Position numbers and translations under genes: made by a program. DNA of 33,720 nucleotides from Desulfopila aestuarii DSM 18488 (GTDB taxonomy: Bacteria; Desulfobacterota; Desulfobulbia; Desulfobulbales; Desulfocapsaceae). The stretch is from contig NZ_FRFE01000043.1 in the NCBI RefSeq assembly GCF_900143695.1, forward strand, positions 1-33,720, read 5' to 3'. The number at the start of each line of letters is the position of its first letter. Position 1 is the stretch's first letter. A model generated the notes under the pieces. It worked only from the letters and a program-made list of their open reading frames with translations. It was not told the DNA's origin and ran no database searches. Below are positions 26,541-33,408 of this stretch, in pieces.

Positions 26541-27611
26541 ATGAGCGAAAACGATGCCCAGGCCACAATCACCAAACTTCAAGCCAAACTGAAGGCACAG
26601 CAGAAAACCATAGATGTCCTCATGGACGCCGCGGAGCAGCGCTCTGCCCAGAAAACCTCCCCACTGGAGCTGTTGTCACTGAATATCAGCCTGGAGAGGG
26701 TCGTTCAACAGAAAACCGAATTCCTGCGGAAGCAGCGAGAAGAACTGAACAAAGCCCTACAGGATCTAAAACTCACACAGGCCCGTTTGCTCCAGGCGCA
26801 GAAACTGGAATCCGTTGGCCAGCTGGCTGCGGGAATTGCCCACGAGATCAACACCCCTGCACAATTCATAGGTTCGAACATCTCTTTTTTACGGGATGTT
26901 TTTTCTGATGTTATGGGTCTGGTTGATAGCCTCGAGCACGAACTGCTGTCGATAACCGAAGGGACGTCGGTTGCCGAGGTGGGCAGGAAGGTGGAAATAC
27001 TCATGGAGGAAGGTGATTGGGATTATCTTAAAGAGGAGATTCCCAAGGCGCTCCTGCAATCCAATGAGGGTATCAACAGGATTACTGCCATTGTTCAGGC
27101 GATGAAGGAATTTTCCCATCCTGGCAGCAAGGAAAAAGTGTTGAATGACCTCAATAAAATCATTGAGACCACGGTCACCATTGCCAGCAATGAGTGGAAA
27201 TATTGCGCCGAGATAAGACTTGATCTCGACCCGGAGCTTCCTCCTGTCCCATGCCTTGCCGATGAGGTAGGCCAGGCGATTCTCAACATTCTAATTAACG
27301 CCTGTCATGCTATCACCGAGAAAAACCAAGGAAACGGCGAAAAAGGGCTCATTGCGATCTCCAGTCATCGTTTCCCCGACCATGTCAAAATCTGTATTGA
27401 AGATACGGGTAACGGCATTCCTGAGAACATCCGAGAGCGGGTGTTCGATCCGTTTTTCACCACCAAAGGGGTCGGTAAGGGCACAGGCCAGGGTTTGGCG
27501 ATCTCCCACAATGTCATTGAGAAGAAGCATAAAGGCGTTCTCAGTTTTGTTTCGGAAGTCGGCAAGGGGACAACTTTTACGATCCAACTGCCTTTAAATG
27601 AAAGAGAATGA
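26541..27611 (+). CDS. Cytoplasmic histidine kinase paired with FIST, HPK4-like HEIN type
   Basis: 356 residues from the ATG at 26541. An in-frame GTG at 26532 would overlap the FIST stop by 7 bp; GAGG lies directly before the ATG, so the start is uncertain by three codons. The N-terminal ~85 residues are coiled coil (ITKLQAKLKAQQKT...) with no sensor domain. The core has GIAHEINTPAQFIGSN (His101), WDYLKEEIP, AMKEFSHPG, then an ATPase with LNILINACHAI, DTGNGI, FDPFFTT and GTGQGL. There is no membrane helix and no receiver. It is the smallest of three closely similar kinases in the window (others at 10998 and 16029). Tight coupling with the FIST gene makes a FIST-kinase signalling unit very likely. 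No response regulator follows, so phosphate must go to a receiver encoded elsewhere, perhaps in the neighbouring operons. Confidence 0.92.
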   Translation: MSENDAQATITKLQAKLKAQQKTIDVLMDAAEQRSAQKTSPLELLSLNISLERVVQQKTEFLRKQREELNKALQDLKLTQARLLQAQKLESVGQLAAGIAHEINTPAQFIGSNISFLRDVFSDVMGLVDSLEHELLSITEGTSVAEVGRKVEILMEEGDWDYLKEEIPKALLQSNEGINRITAIVQAMKEFSHPGSKEKVLNDLNKIIETTVTIASNEWKYCAEIRLDLDPELPPVPCLADEVGQAILNILINACHAITEKNQGNGEKGLIAISSHRFPDHVKICIEDTGNGIPENIRERVFDPFFTTKGVGKGTGQGLAISHNVIEKKHKGVLSFVSEVGKGTTFTIQLPLNERE

Positions 27612-27646
27612 AAAATCTGGGAAATATAAGGTAACCAGGAACCTGA

Positions 27647-27674
27647 GGACACCTTGCTGAGAGGGTGTATGTCC
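27647..27674 (+). terminator. Possible terminator after FIST-kinase unit
   Basis: GGACACC (27647-27653) can pair with GGTGT-AT-GTCC (27664-27674) with a 2-nt bulge, and a T-rich stretch follows about 9 nt later (TTATTTTTCTTAT). The distance to the T-run makes this weak. It is the only hairpin near the end of the kinase gene. Confidence 0.3.
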
Positions 27675-27887
27675 AGAGATGATTATTTTTCTTATACAGT
27701 GAGGCACCCAAAAAAATCACTCTGACTCCATTTCAACCTCATAAAAGCTAACACATCATTAACGAAAAAATAGCTCGATCGAAACGCCTTAATCACCACT
27801 TGAGGACAGATATTGGGCAAGGCCAGACGAAAAACTGGCCGAATCTTCGTCCAAATATCTGCAGACCAACACAGGCAACGAAATGAG

Positions 27888-28181
27888 ATGAATATTGGAC
27901 TCTGCTGCAGACATCTTCTGAAACGGTATAGTGACCGGCACCAGGCGGTAATCTGTAAAAACTGGATTCTGCCTCTCAGGTTGGCAGTGCTTTCCTCACT
28001 CTTTGGTCATCTGTTCTGGCGGGCCTGCCATCCGGTCGTTTTTTATACTGCAGCTATAATAATCATCCACTCCATTGTTGCCTTACTCCTGCTTGCCGAG
28101 TGCAGAAAGAGTGAAAAGTACTACAGCACAATCAACGATTTTGAGAGACGCGAAGCAGTAATGAAGGATGATCTTCCGTGA
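27888..28181 (+). CDS. Possible small membrane protein, family unknown
   Basis: 97 residues from the ATG at 27888; a longer version from TTG at 27813 adds 25 polar residues. The sequence starts MNIGLCCRHLLKRYSDRH, has two hydrophobic stretches (about residues 27-44, and 49-69 with FYTAAIIIIHSIVALLLLAE), then a charged tail ending KDDLP. No family is recognised. The ribosome binding site is weak. Two small hairpins (27821-27840 and 27826-27851) lie upstream. It could be a real two-helix protein or a chance frame; the hydrophobic pattern and clean charged tail favour a real one slightly. Confidence 0.35.
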   Translation: MNIGLCCRHLLKRYSDRHQAVICKNWILPLRLAVLSSLFGHLFWRACHPVVFYTAAIIIIHSIVALLLLAECRKSEKYYSTINDFERREAVMKDDLP

Positions 28182-28291
28182 AGCAGAAAAATGAAGGTTC
28201 ATGTTGCCAACGTTAACGGATAGATTGCGTTTCCAACTTTAGATTTATTCCTGAAAGGGTAGTTCCGTTTAAGCACCGAGAATTGATCAGA

Positions 28292-28463
28292 AATGGAGCA
28301 ACTGTAAGGAAGAGCTTACCAAAGATAAGGACATGCAAGCGTCAGAAGGTCATGCTTGTCAATCTCATTACCTGTTATTTGATCATGAGCTCATGAATAA
28401 TCTACAGTCAGAGACTGCATTTTTCCTGTTAGGAATTTGGAAAAACAGAACTTCCCGGATTCA
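28292..28463 (+). repeat. Dispersed ~170-bp repeat, copy B
   Basis: Homologous over its length and in direct orientation to 3679-3844, with the same start (AATGGAGCAACT), an exact 23-base shared block and end (GGATTCA). The last three bases are the stop codon of the ABC permease gene on the other strand, so the repeat ends exactly at, or runs into, that gene. Copies A and B are about 24.6 kb apart and bracket the signalling genes. Confidence 0.65.
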
Positions 28464-29744
28464 ACTTCCCATCTCGGGGTTGAGCCCGTCAGAGAGTGAA
28501 CGACGGTAGCAACGCATCGCTGGCAACAGCCCAGCCAGCAGACCGGCCGCAAGCAGCCCTGAAAACAGTGGCACGATGGTTCTTCCGGAGAATGCAGCGG
28601 ACAGACTCAATCCATACTGCTGGACCAGGGTGCTCTCGAGTGCTGACAAGGTTGACACCGCAAGGAATATCCCCACCACCACACCGCCCAGGGTGAGCAA
28701 AAGGGCTTCACCGATGATCAGCATAAATATGTGACGAGGCCTCGCACCGACAGCGCGCAACACGGCCATTTCGTGACGGCGCTCTTCAAGACCACTCCAG
28801 AGTACGGTCAGCATTCCCACCAGCACCACAATGATCACACACCATGACATACCACGCAGTACATTCTCGGCCACGCCGACAATCTCCCAGAGTTCCAGCA
28901 ACGCCGGGCCGGGCATGACTGCGCTGAGCGGCTCAGCTGGCCAGTTGCCGAGTCGCGCCTGCATAAACAGTGCGGCCGCGCGCTGATCGAGGGCCACCAG
29001 CATCGCCGAGATCCGCTCCGGATCTTTAACCACCAGGCGGGCCTCTTCGGCGCTGAGCTTGTCAAATGCATCAGGGGGGCGGCCATCTACCCAGTCGGCG
29101 TGCATCGCTTCGATGCCAGCCAGGCTGACATGGACCGTACGATCAACCGCCGTACCAGTGCGCTGCAGGATGCCGACAATGCGGAACGGTTTATCCTGAT
29201 GGCTGTGGTTCGCATCCATCGCGGCTTCCAGGCCATGCTCAAGAGCGATCTGCTGGTTCAGCCGATAGCCGAGCCGATCAGCGACCTCGGCACCGATCAC
29301 AGCGTCGAAAACATCAGCAAAAGGATTTCCTGCAGCAAAAGCCAGCGGCTGCGACCGGCCATAACGAAAATGCTTGAAATAGTCTGCGTCGGTGCCCATC
29401 ACCGGGTAGCCATGATGCGAATCCCCGAAACTGACCGGCAGCGCCCAGTTTACCCCCGGAAGTGCCGCTATCTGCCGGTAGGACTCGAAAGTCATCCCGC
29501 GCCCCGGTGTACCGGTACGAAAGACCACCCCCATCAGCAACTCAACCGAGCCGCCGCGCGGCCCAACAAGCAGGTCAACCCCGGAGACGCTGCGCGTGAA
29601 AGCCTCGCGGGCCTCTGTCCGGATCTGTTCGACGACGATCAGCACGGCAGAGCCCAGACCGATACAGGCAACCGTCAGCAATGCGACGAAGCGCCGCGAA
29701 CCGAGACTGCTCCAGGCCAGGGTGAGCAGAGAGCGCATCAACAT
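28461..29744 (-). CDS. ABC transporter permease, FtsX/MacB-like (Zrg-type zinc uptake relative)
   Basis: 427 residues. There is one membrane helix near the N-terminus (about 18-38), a large periplasmic domain of MacB_PCD type, and three C-terminal helices with the FtsX core (MAVLRAVGARPRHIFMLIIGEALLL). The periplasmic part holds several histidines (GDSHHGYP, NHSHQDKPF) and TGTAVDRTVHVSLAGIEAMH, a pattern I associate with the permeases that sit beside DUF2796 and DUF3299 proteins in zinc-related clusters such as Vibrio cholerae ZrgABCDE. The start overlaps the ATPase stop by 7 bp, with GGAGG upstream. It should form the membrane part of a transporter or an extrusion-type ABC machine with that ATPase. 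The substrate is inferred from context only. Its stop coincides with the end of repeat copy B. Confidence 0.85.
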   Translation of the reverse strand: MLMRSLLTLAWSSLGSRRFVALLTVACIGLGSAVLIVVEQIRTEAREAFTRSVSGVDLLVGPRGGSVELLMGVVFRTGTPGRGMTFESYRQIAALPGVNWALPVSFGDSHHGYPVMGTDADYFKHFRYGRSQPLAFAAGNPFADVFDAVIGAEVADRLGYRLNQQIALEHGLEAAMDANHSHQDKPFRIVGILQRTGTAVDRTVHVSLAGIEAMHADWVDGRPPDAFDKLSAEEARLVVKDPERISAMLVALDQRAAALFMQARLGNWPAEPLSAVMPGPALLELWEIVGVAENVLRGMSWCVIIVVLVGMLTVLWSGLEERRHEMAVLRAVGARPRHIFMLIIGEALLLTLGGVVVGIFLAVSTLSALESTLVQQYGLSLSAAFSGRTIVPLFSGLLAAGLLAGLLPAMRCYRRSLSDGLNPEMGS

Positions 29745-30523
29745 AAGCCCCCCTCCAGCGTCAGGTGTCGTTCAAAATGCGGGCGCAGACTGGTATCGTG
29801 GCTGACGAGTACGATGGCGGTCTTGGCGCTGCGCGCCTCCGAGAAAAGCAACTCCAGAAAGGCGGCGCGATTTTTGGTATCAAGGGCCGAGGTCGGTTCA
29901 TCAGCGAGTACCAGCGAAGGGTTTCCGATCAGCGCCCGCGCGGCGGCAACCCGCTGTTGCTGGCCGACGCTCAAGCGCGCCGCGCGCCGCAACTGGATCT
30001 CCTTGGCACCGAGCCCAAGGGCGGTGAGCAGGCGTCGCGCTTCATCCTTAAGTCCTCCGCCGTTTTCGGCCGACTGACGACGTGACTTCGAGAATCGGCA
30101 CGGCAAAAGGACGTTCTCGATGGCACTCAGGTAGGGGACAAGATTGAATTGCTGAAAGATAAAACCAACATGGTCGGCCCTGCGCAGATCGCGCTGAGCA
30201 GCGCTGAGCGTCGCCCAGCTCTGACCGAGGATTTGTACCTCTCCCCGCTGCGGCAGCAACACTCCTCCCAGCAATTGCAGCAGGGTGCTTTTGCCTGATC
30301 CGCTTGGTCCTTCGAGCAGCCAATGCTCATCTGACTTGACATTCAAATCTGTGATTCCGATCTGGAACGAAGATGATGGCCAGGCAAAACTCAAATGTTT
30401 CACCGCAAGAACAGACGTCAACTGCGACTTTGTCAGCGAAGCAGCATCTACCTTCTCGGCACGTGGTGCGGACGAACCTTCAAGATCTTGCTCGGTTGCG
30501 GTTTCGGCCTGTTCGTTCATCAA
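29738..30523 (-). CDS. ABC transporter ATPase, LolD/MacB-like
   Basis: 261 residues. Walker A is GPSGSGKST, the Q-loop is in FIFQQFNLVPYLSAIENVLLP, the signature is LSVGQQQR (Val for the usual Gly), Walker B is LVLADEPTSALD, and the H-loop is in VLVSHD. The pattern is that of the LolD/MacB/FtsE branch, which works with FtsX-fold permeases such as the one encoded next to it. The first ~35 residues (EQAETATEQDLEGSSAPRAE) are a polar extension not usual for LolD. It probably energises metal or lipoprotein-type transport together with the permease. The amidohydrolase gene upstream ends in a terminator hairpin, so this two-gene unit likely has its own promoter in 30524-30794. Confidence 0.9.
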   Translation of the reverse strand: MMNEQAETATEQDLEGSSAPRAEKVDAASLTKSQLTSVLAVKHLSFAWPSSSFQIGITDLNVKSDEHWLLEGPSGSGKSTLLQLLGGVLLPQRGEVQILGQSWATLSAAQRDLRRADHVGFIFQQFNLVPYLSAIENVLLPCRFSKSRRQSAENGGGLKDEARRLLTALGLGAKEIQLRRAARLSVGQQQRVAAARALIGNPSLVLADEPTSALDTKNRAAFLELLFSEARSAKTAIVLVSHDTSLRPHFERHLTLEGGLC

Positions 30524-30794
30524 ACCATTTCCATACTATCTTTTATACAGTTCAATAGTGTTATGTTCATTTCGTGCGTTTTGAAGACCTGTCGCCGATT
30601 TAACCGTCATATCAAGCAATGTCACGCGATCATGGGTCACCAAACTAACCGAGCCAGACCTACGGTCAGGGGAACCGGGATAAAATACGACTGCCTTAGA
30701 TGGCTTCTAGTTGTATTTATGAATCGAACCATACCGATACTCTGTGATATACGGTTTTCATTTTATCGTTCTTGGTTTCTTAAACAATTGCGCT
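30524..30794. other. Intergenic: promoter region of ABC genes
   Basis: This 271-bp stretch precedes the ATPase gene on the minus strand. Open frames here lack support. It should contain the ABC operon promoter, but no confident promoter or metal-regulator site was identified by eye. Confidence 0.4.
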
Positions 30795-30818
30795 TGCGGG
30801 GCACCGAAGCACCCCGCA
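30795..30818 (-). terminator. UUCG-capped hairpin after amidohydrolase
   Basis: On the minus strand TGCGGGGTGC, loop TTCG, GTGCCCCGCA forms a 10-bp stem (two G-U wobbles) with a C(UUCG)G tetraloop. Outer arms ACAATTG (30784-30790) and CAATTGT (30823-30829) can extend it. It starts right after the TAA at 30831-30833. The T-run is short (TTGTTT), so it is a likely but not ideal terminator. Confidence 0.65.
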
Positions 30819-30830
30819 GTTTCAATTGTC

Positions 30831-32414
30831 TTACAGTGTATTCTTGTAGATCTTGCCGTCTTTCATGATGATTCGGATGGTCTCGATGCCATCGCGATCC
30901 GGGGCATCGAACCATTTTTCATTAGCGCCAATAGCTTTTAAGTCTTCTAATGGATTTCCGTCTACAATAAGAATATCTGCATAGGCTCCAACTTCTATTA
31001 CGCCTAAACTACCTTCAAAATATGGGTCTAGAACTTCTCCTGCAAGTTTTACTATTTCACCATTTACAGAAGTCAACGATTTTAATGTAAATAAATTACC
31101 AAATAACTGTCCACTTAAATAAATGGAATAGTCAGTTTGCTTTATGCCTAATTGAACACCGCCAATCGCATCAGTATTGAACCCAAATTTTGGTTGAAAT
31201 TTCTTTACGTTTTCAACAAAATTCGCAGTTGCTACCTGTGCAGAATTAGCCTTTCGAGCAGAAATGGGAGTCATACCGTCTATTTTTGTGATGTAAGGAG
31301 AGAAAGACGTCACGTTTGTCGTCATATATGCTCCCTTTTCTACCATTTTTTTGGCAATCTCTTCATCAAACATTAAGTTATGCTCTAAAGACTTTACTCC
31401 ATTATCCAAGCACCTCATAATTGCTGTCTTGGAGTACGCATGAGACATTACATAAGAGCCATAAGCATCTGCTACTTCAACAGCAGCTTGTATGTCTTCT
31501 GCAGAGAACGCATTTAATTGCCAAGGGTCAAATTGTGAAAGAATTCCACCACTAGACATTATTTTAAGTTGAGTTGCTCCTTGCATAAAGTTTTGGCGAG
31601 CCGCTGTTTTGATCGCCTCCGGGCTATCAGCCGTAAAACTTATACTATTGCGAGCGGCTGAAGAATGAGCACCAAACATAGTTTCGTTAGGAGTAGTGAG
31701 ATTTCTAAAATCCGCGTGAGAACCAGTTGGTCCAATAAATGCACCAGAAGGATAAATTCTTGGTCCCTCTACTAGACCTTCATCTATATTTTTCTTTAGC
31801 CCGGCAGCCATTCCTCCTGCATCTCTCCAAGTCGTAAATCCTGACATTAAAGCGGCTTTCGCTTTTGCCGCTCCTCTAATCGCTATTTGATCATAAGTTA
31901 GATTATTTTCGATATCTGCTATACCGTTGCCATTCACGTAAAAATGGCCGTGCCCCTCGATCAGGCCCGGCATCAGCGTTCTGCCGCCACCATCAATGAC
32001 GGTCACCGGAATCTGCTTCGTCTCAACACCGCCGCCCTCTACCGGCACTCGGAACGTGTAACCGGCACTGAAGGCATACGGGGACGGAGGCACTGTTGTT
32101 TCATGGAACTTTTGGACCTTGACATCGAGTTCATAGGTCCCAGATACGGGAAGGTCTTTCCCGATTTTTCGAATCAAGTTATTCACTACCAATACGTCCA
32201 CATCCTTGAGGACGTCGCTTACACCGTCGAAAACCTTTACGTTTTTAAACAAAAAGACGGTTGGCGGTTTTTCCGCAGTGATCAGGGTTACCGCCGGGTT
32301 CGGTTCTGCTGCTGATGCGGCCTCCACTTTCTGGGCCATCCCAATGGCAATGGTCATGCTGGTGATCATGAAAATCACTGTCACCAATAACAAGTTGTTC
32401 AGTTTTTTGTTCAT
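30831..32414 (-). CDS. Secreted metal-dependent amidohydrolase, mosaic gene
   Basis: 527 residues with a signal peptide (MNKKLNNLLLVTVIFMITSM... to about residue 33). AAGGAG lies upstream of the ATG. It belongs to the amidohydrolase superfamily (imidazolonepropionase/prolidase-like branch): PGLIEGHGHF carries the first metal HxH, then SHAYS and SLEHNLMF carry further His ligands, FNTDAIG the Asp, and a beta-sandwich C-terminus reads ADILIVDGNPLED. The natural substrate (cyclic amide, peptide or similar) cannot be told. Base composition changes sharply inside the gene: 31981-32100 is 61% GC, 31021-31140 is 31% GC. The ends resemble the neighbouring genes and the middle (about 30935-31930) does not, pointing to internal recombination. 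The reading frame is intact and the metal ligands are present, so it is probably functional. Confidence 0.88.
   Translation of the reverse strand: MNKKLNNLLLVTVIFMITSMTIAIGMAQKVEAASAAEPNPAVTLITAEKPPTVFLFKNVKVFDGVSDVLKDVDVLVVNNLIRKIGKDLPVSGTYELDVKVQKFHETTVPPSPYAFSAGYTFRVPVEGGGVETKQIPVTVIDGGGRTLMPGLIEGHGHFYVNGNGIADIENNLTYDQIAIRGAAKAKAALMSGFTTWRDAGGMAAGLKKNIDEGLVEGPRIYPSGAFIGPTGSHADFRNLTTPNETMFGAHSSAARNSISFTADSPEAIKTAARQNFMQGATQLKIMSSGGILSQFDPWQLNAFSAEDIQAAVEVADAYGSYVMSHAYSKTAIMRCLDNGVKSLEHNLMFDEEIAKKMVEKGAYMTTNVTSFSPYITKIDGMTPISARKANSAQVATANFVENVKKFQPKFGFNTDAIGGVQLGIKQTDYSIYLSGQLFGNLFTLKSLTSVNGEIVKLAGEVLDPYFEGSLGVIEVGAYADILIVDGNPLEDLKAIGANEKWFDAPDRDGIETIRIIMKDGKIYKNTL
30935..31930. other. AT-rich foreign block inside amidohydrolase gene
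   Basis: Within the amidohydrolase coding sequence this block uses A/T-ending codons heavily (31% GC in a counted 120-bp sample), while the 5' part of the gene counted over 120 bp is 61% GC. The edges, near 30935 and 31920-31945, are approximate. The frame stays open across both edges, which fits homologous replacement by a diverged amidohydrolase allele. Confidence 0.6.
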
Positions 32415-32542
32415 GTTTTTCTCCTTCTTTTGTTAGTTTCAGTTAATCGATTAAGTGTCCTTTTAAAATTGACTTCATAAGCTGTACATAGGCCCTGTTT
32501 CTCACTTTTTCCGCAGAATGAGGGCCTGGAACGAGCATTCGC

Positions 32543-33214
32543 TTATGGGGCCTTACGATATTTCTCAATCTTAACCGACTTCATGGAATAACCTATCTGA
32601 ATGTCAGATGATCCATCGACGAGGGAAAGCACCTTGCTGGTATTGCCGACGCGCATGACGCCTTCAATCCAGACCGGCTCGAAACGGCTGTTGCTCCGAA
32701 AGGATTCCATGGCTTCGACATAGACGATCTGGTTGGGCGGCGGAGGCGGCGTGTGGATGCAGGCGCCGACCCATGGCACCAGAAGGAACTCCTTTACCTT
32801 CATGCCATCGAACTCCAGCGGCAGCGCATAACCGGGCATCCGGACCGTTTGACCGTTCAGGTCCTCAACCACAGCATTGGCGCGCTGTTGGCGGAGCTTC
32901 ATGATTTCAGTTCGCCGAGCCAGCAGTTCGTTGATGTCCACGCCGTCTTTATCAAGTCTCAAGGTGGCTCCCTGAATCTCGTCAAGGGTTTTTTCGCCGA
33001 CCTGACGCCCGGCGTCCTGAAGCTGGCGTACTCGGGCCACCAGTCCAAGATCGTATAGTTGATCCTCGGTCAGTGCATCGAAGGGATCCTCAAATTCGAC
33101 CTTTTTGACCAGATCATGCCAGCCGAGTTGCTTGACCTGTACCGCGACGGAAGGCACCGCAACGCTCACGATGAACAGTAATAGGAAGGCAAAATTTATG
33201 ATTGACTTCTTCAT
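32543..33214 (-). CDS. DUF3299 periplasmic protein
   Basis: 223 residues from the ATG at 33214 (AAAGGAG about 8 nt upstream); a longer frame to 33292 adds an improbable N-terminus. There is a signal peptide of about 27 residues (MKKSIINFAFLLLFIVSVAV). The mature part contains VKQLGWHDLVKK, MPGYALPLEFDGMKVKEFLL and the DUF3299 hallmark GACIHTPPPPPNQIVYV. The family's function is not established; it occurs beside FtsX-type ABC genes and DUF2796 in zinc-responsive clusters, and the ABC pair downstream fits that. The Cys-x-His in the hallmark could bind metal. It lies 128 bp upstream of the amidohydrolase on the same strand, so the two may be cotranscribed. A palindrome (33258-33270) sits about 44 bp before its start. 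Confidence 0.88.
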   Translation of the reverse strand: MKKSIINFAFLLLFIVSVAVPSVAVQVKQLGWHDLVKKVEFEDPFDALTEDQLYDLGLVARVRQLQDAGRQVGEKTLDEIQGATLRLDKDGVDINELLARRTEIMKLRQQRANAVVEDLNGQTVRMPGYALPLEFDGMKVKEFLLVPWVGACIHTPPPPPNQIVYVEAMESFRSNSRFEPVWIEGVMRVGNTSKVLSLVDGSSDIQIGYSMKSVKIEKYRKAP

Positions 33215-33257
33215 CCCTATTTCTCCTTTAAACCGATTTTTAAACAATGAGCGCATG

Positions 33258-33270
33258 ATGATAATATCAT
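33258..33270. promoter_or_regulatory. Operator-like palindrome upstream of DUF3299
   Basis: ATGATA-A-TATCAT is a 13-bp perfect inverted repeat, in a context rich in GATAA/GATGATA steps (33255-33291). Position and form suit a metal-regulator operator (Fur/Zur class), which would fit a zinc-type cluster. The core does not match a Zur or Fur consensus well enough to name the regulator. It also overlaps the end of the amidohydrolase remnant. Confidence 0.3.
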
Positions 33271-33398
33271 GCTGATGATAACACATTAGCATTGTTGATC
33301 ATCTCCTCATTGACCCCATCGAAAACATTGACATTTTTTATTAATATTGCGCTTTCTTTAGCAAATCCATTTATTGATAGGGATATGACAAAAAACAT
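33267..33398 (-). pseudogene. Truncated amidohydrolase N-terminus
   Basis: From an ATG at 33398 the minus strand reads MFFVISLSINGFAKESAI, then LIKNVNVFDGVNEEMINNAN, VL and a stop at 33267. The signal peptide and NVxVFDGV match the start of the full amidohydrolase at 32414 (KNVKVFDGVSDVLKDVDVL). Homology stops after NVL; the catalytic domain is missing. The fragment is AT-rich like the middle of the mosaic gene. It may be the leftover 5' end of the donor gene. The IS end at about 33409 lies 10 bp upstream of its start. Confidence 0.6.
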
Positions 33399-33408
33399 TA
33401 AACATATC

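Noticed and set aside
27821-27851. Two overlapping 6-bp hairpins (GGCCAG/CTGGCC and GACGAA/TTCGTC) that look like an attenuator
   Set aside because: Arms of six bases occur often by chance, and there is no leader peptide or T-tract to support a switch.
29100-30077. 325-residue plus-strand open frame over the ABC genes
   Set aside because: It is antisense to well-supported ABC permease and ATPase genes in high-GC DNA, where long shadow frames are common; it lacks any recognisable domain.
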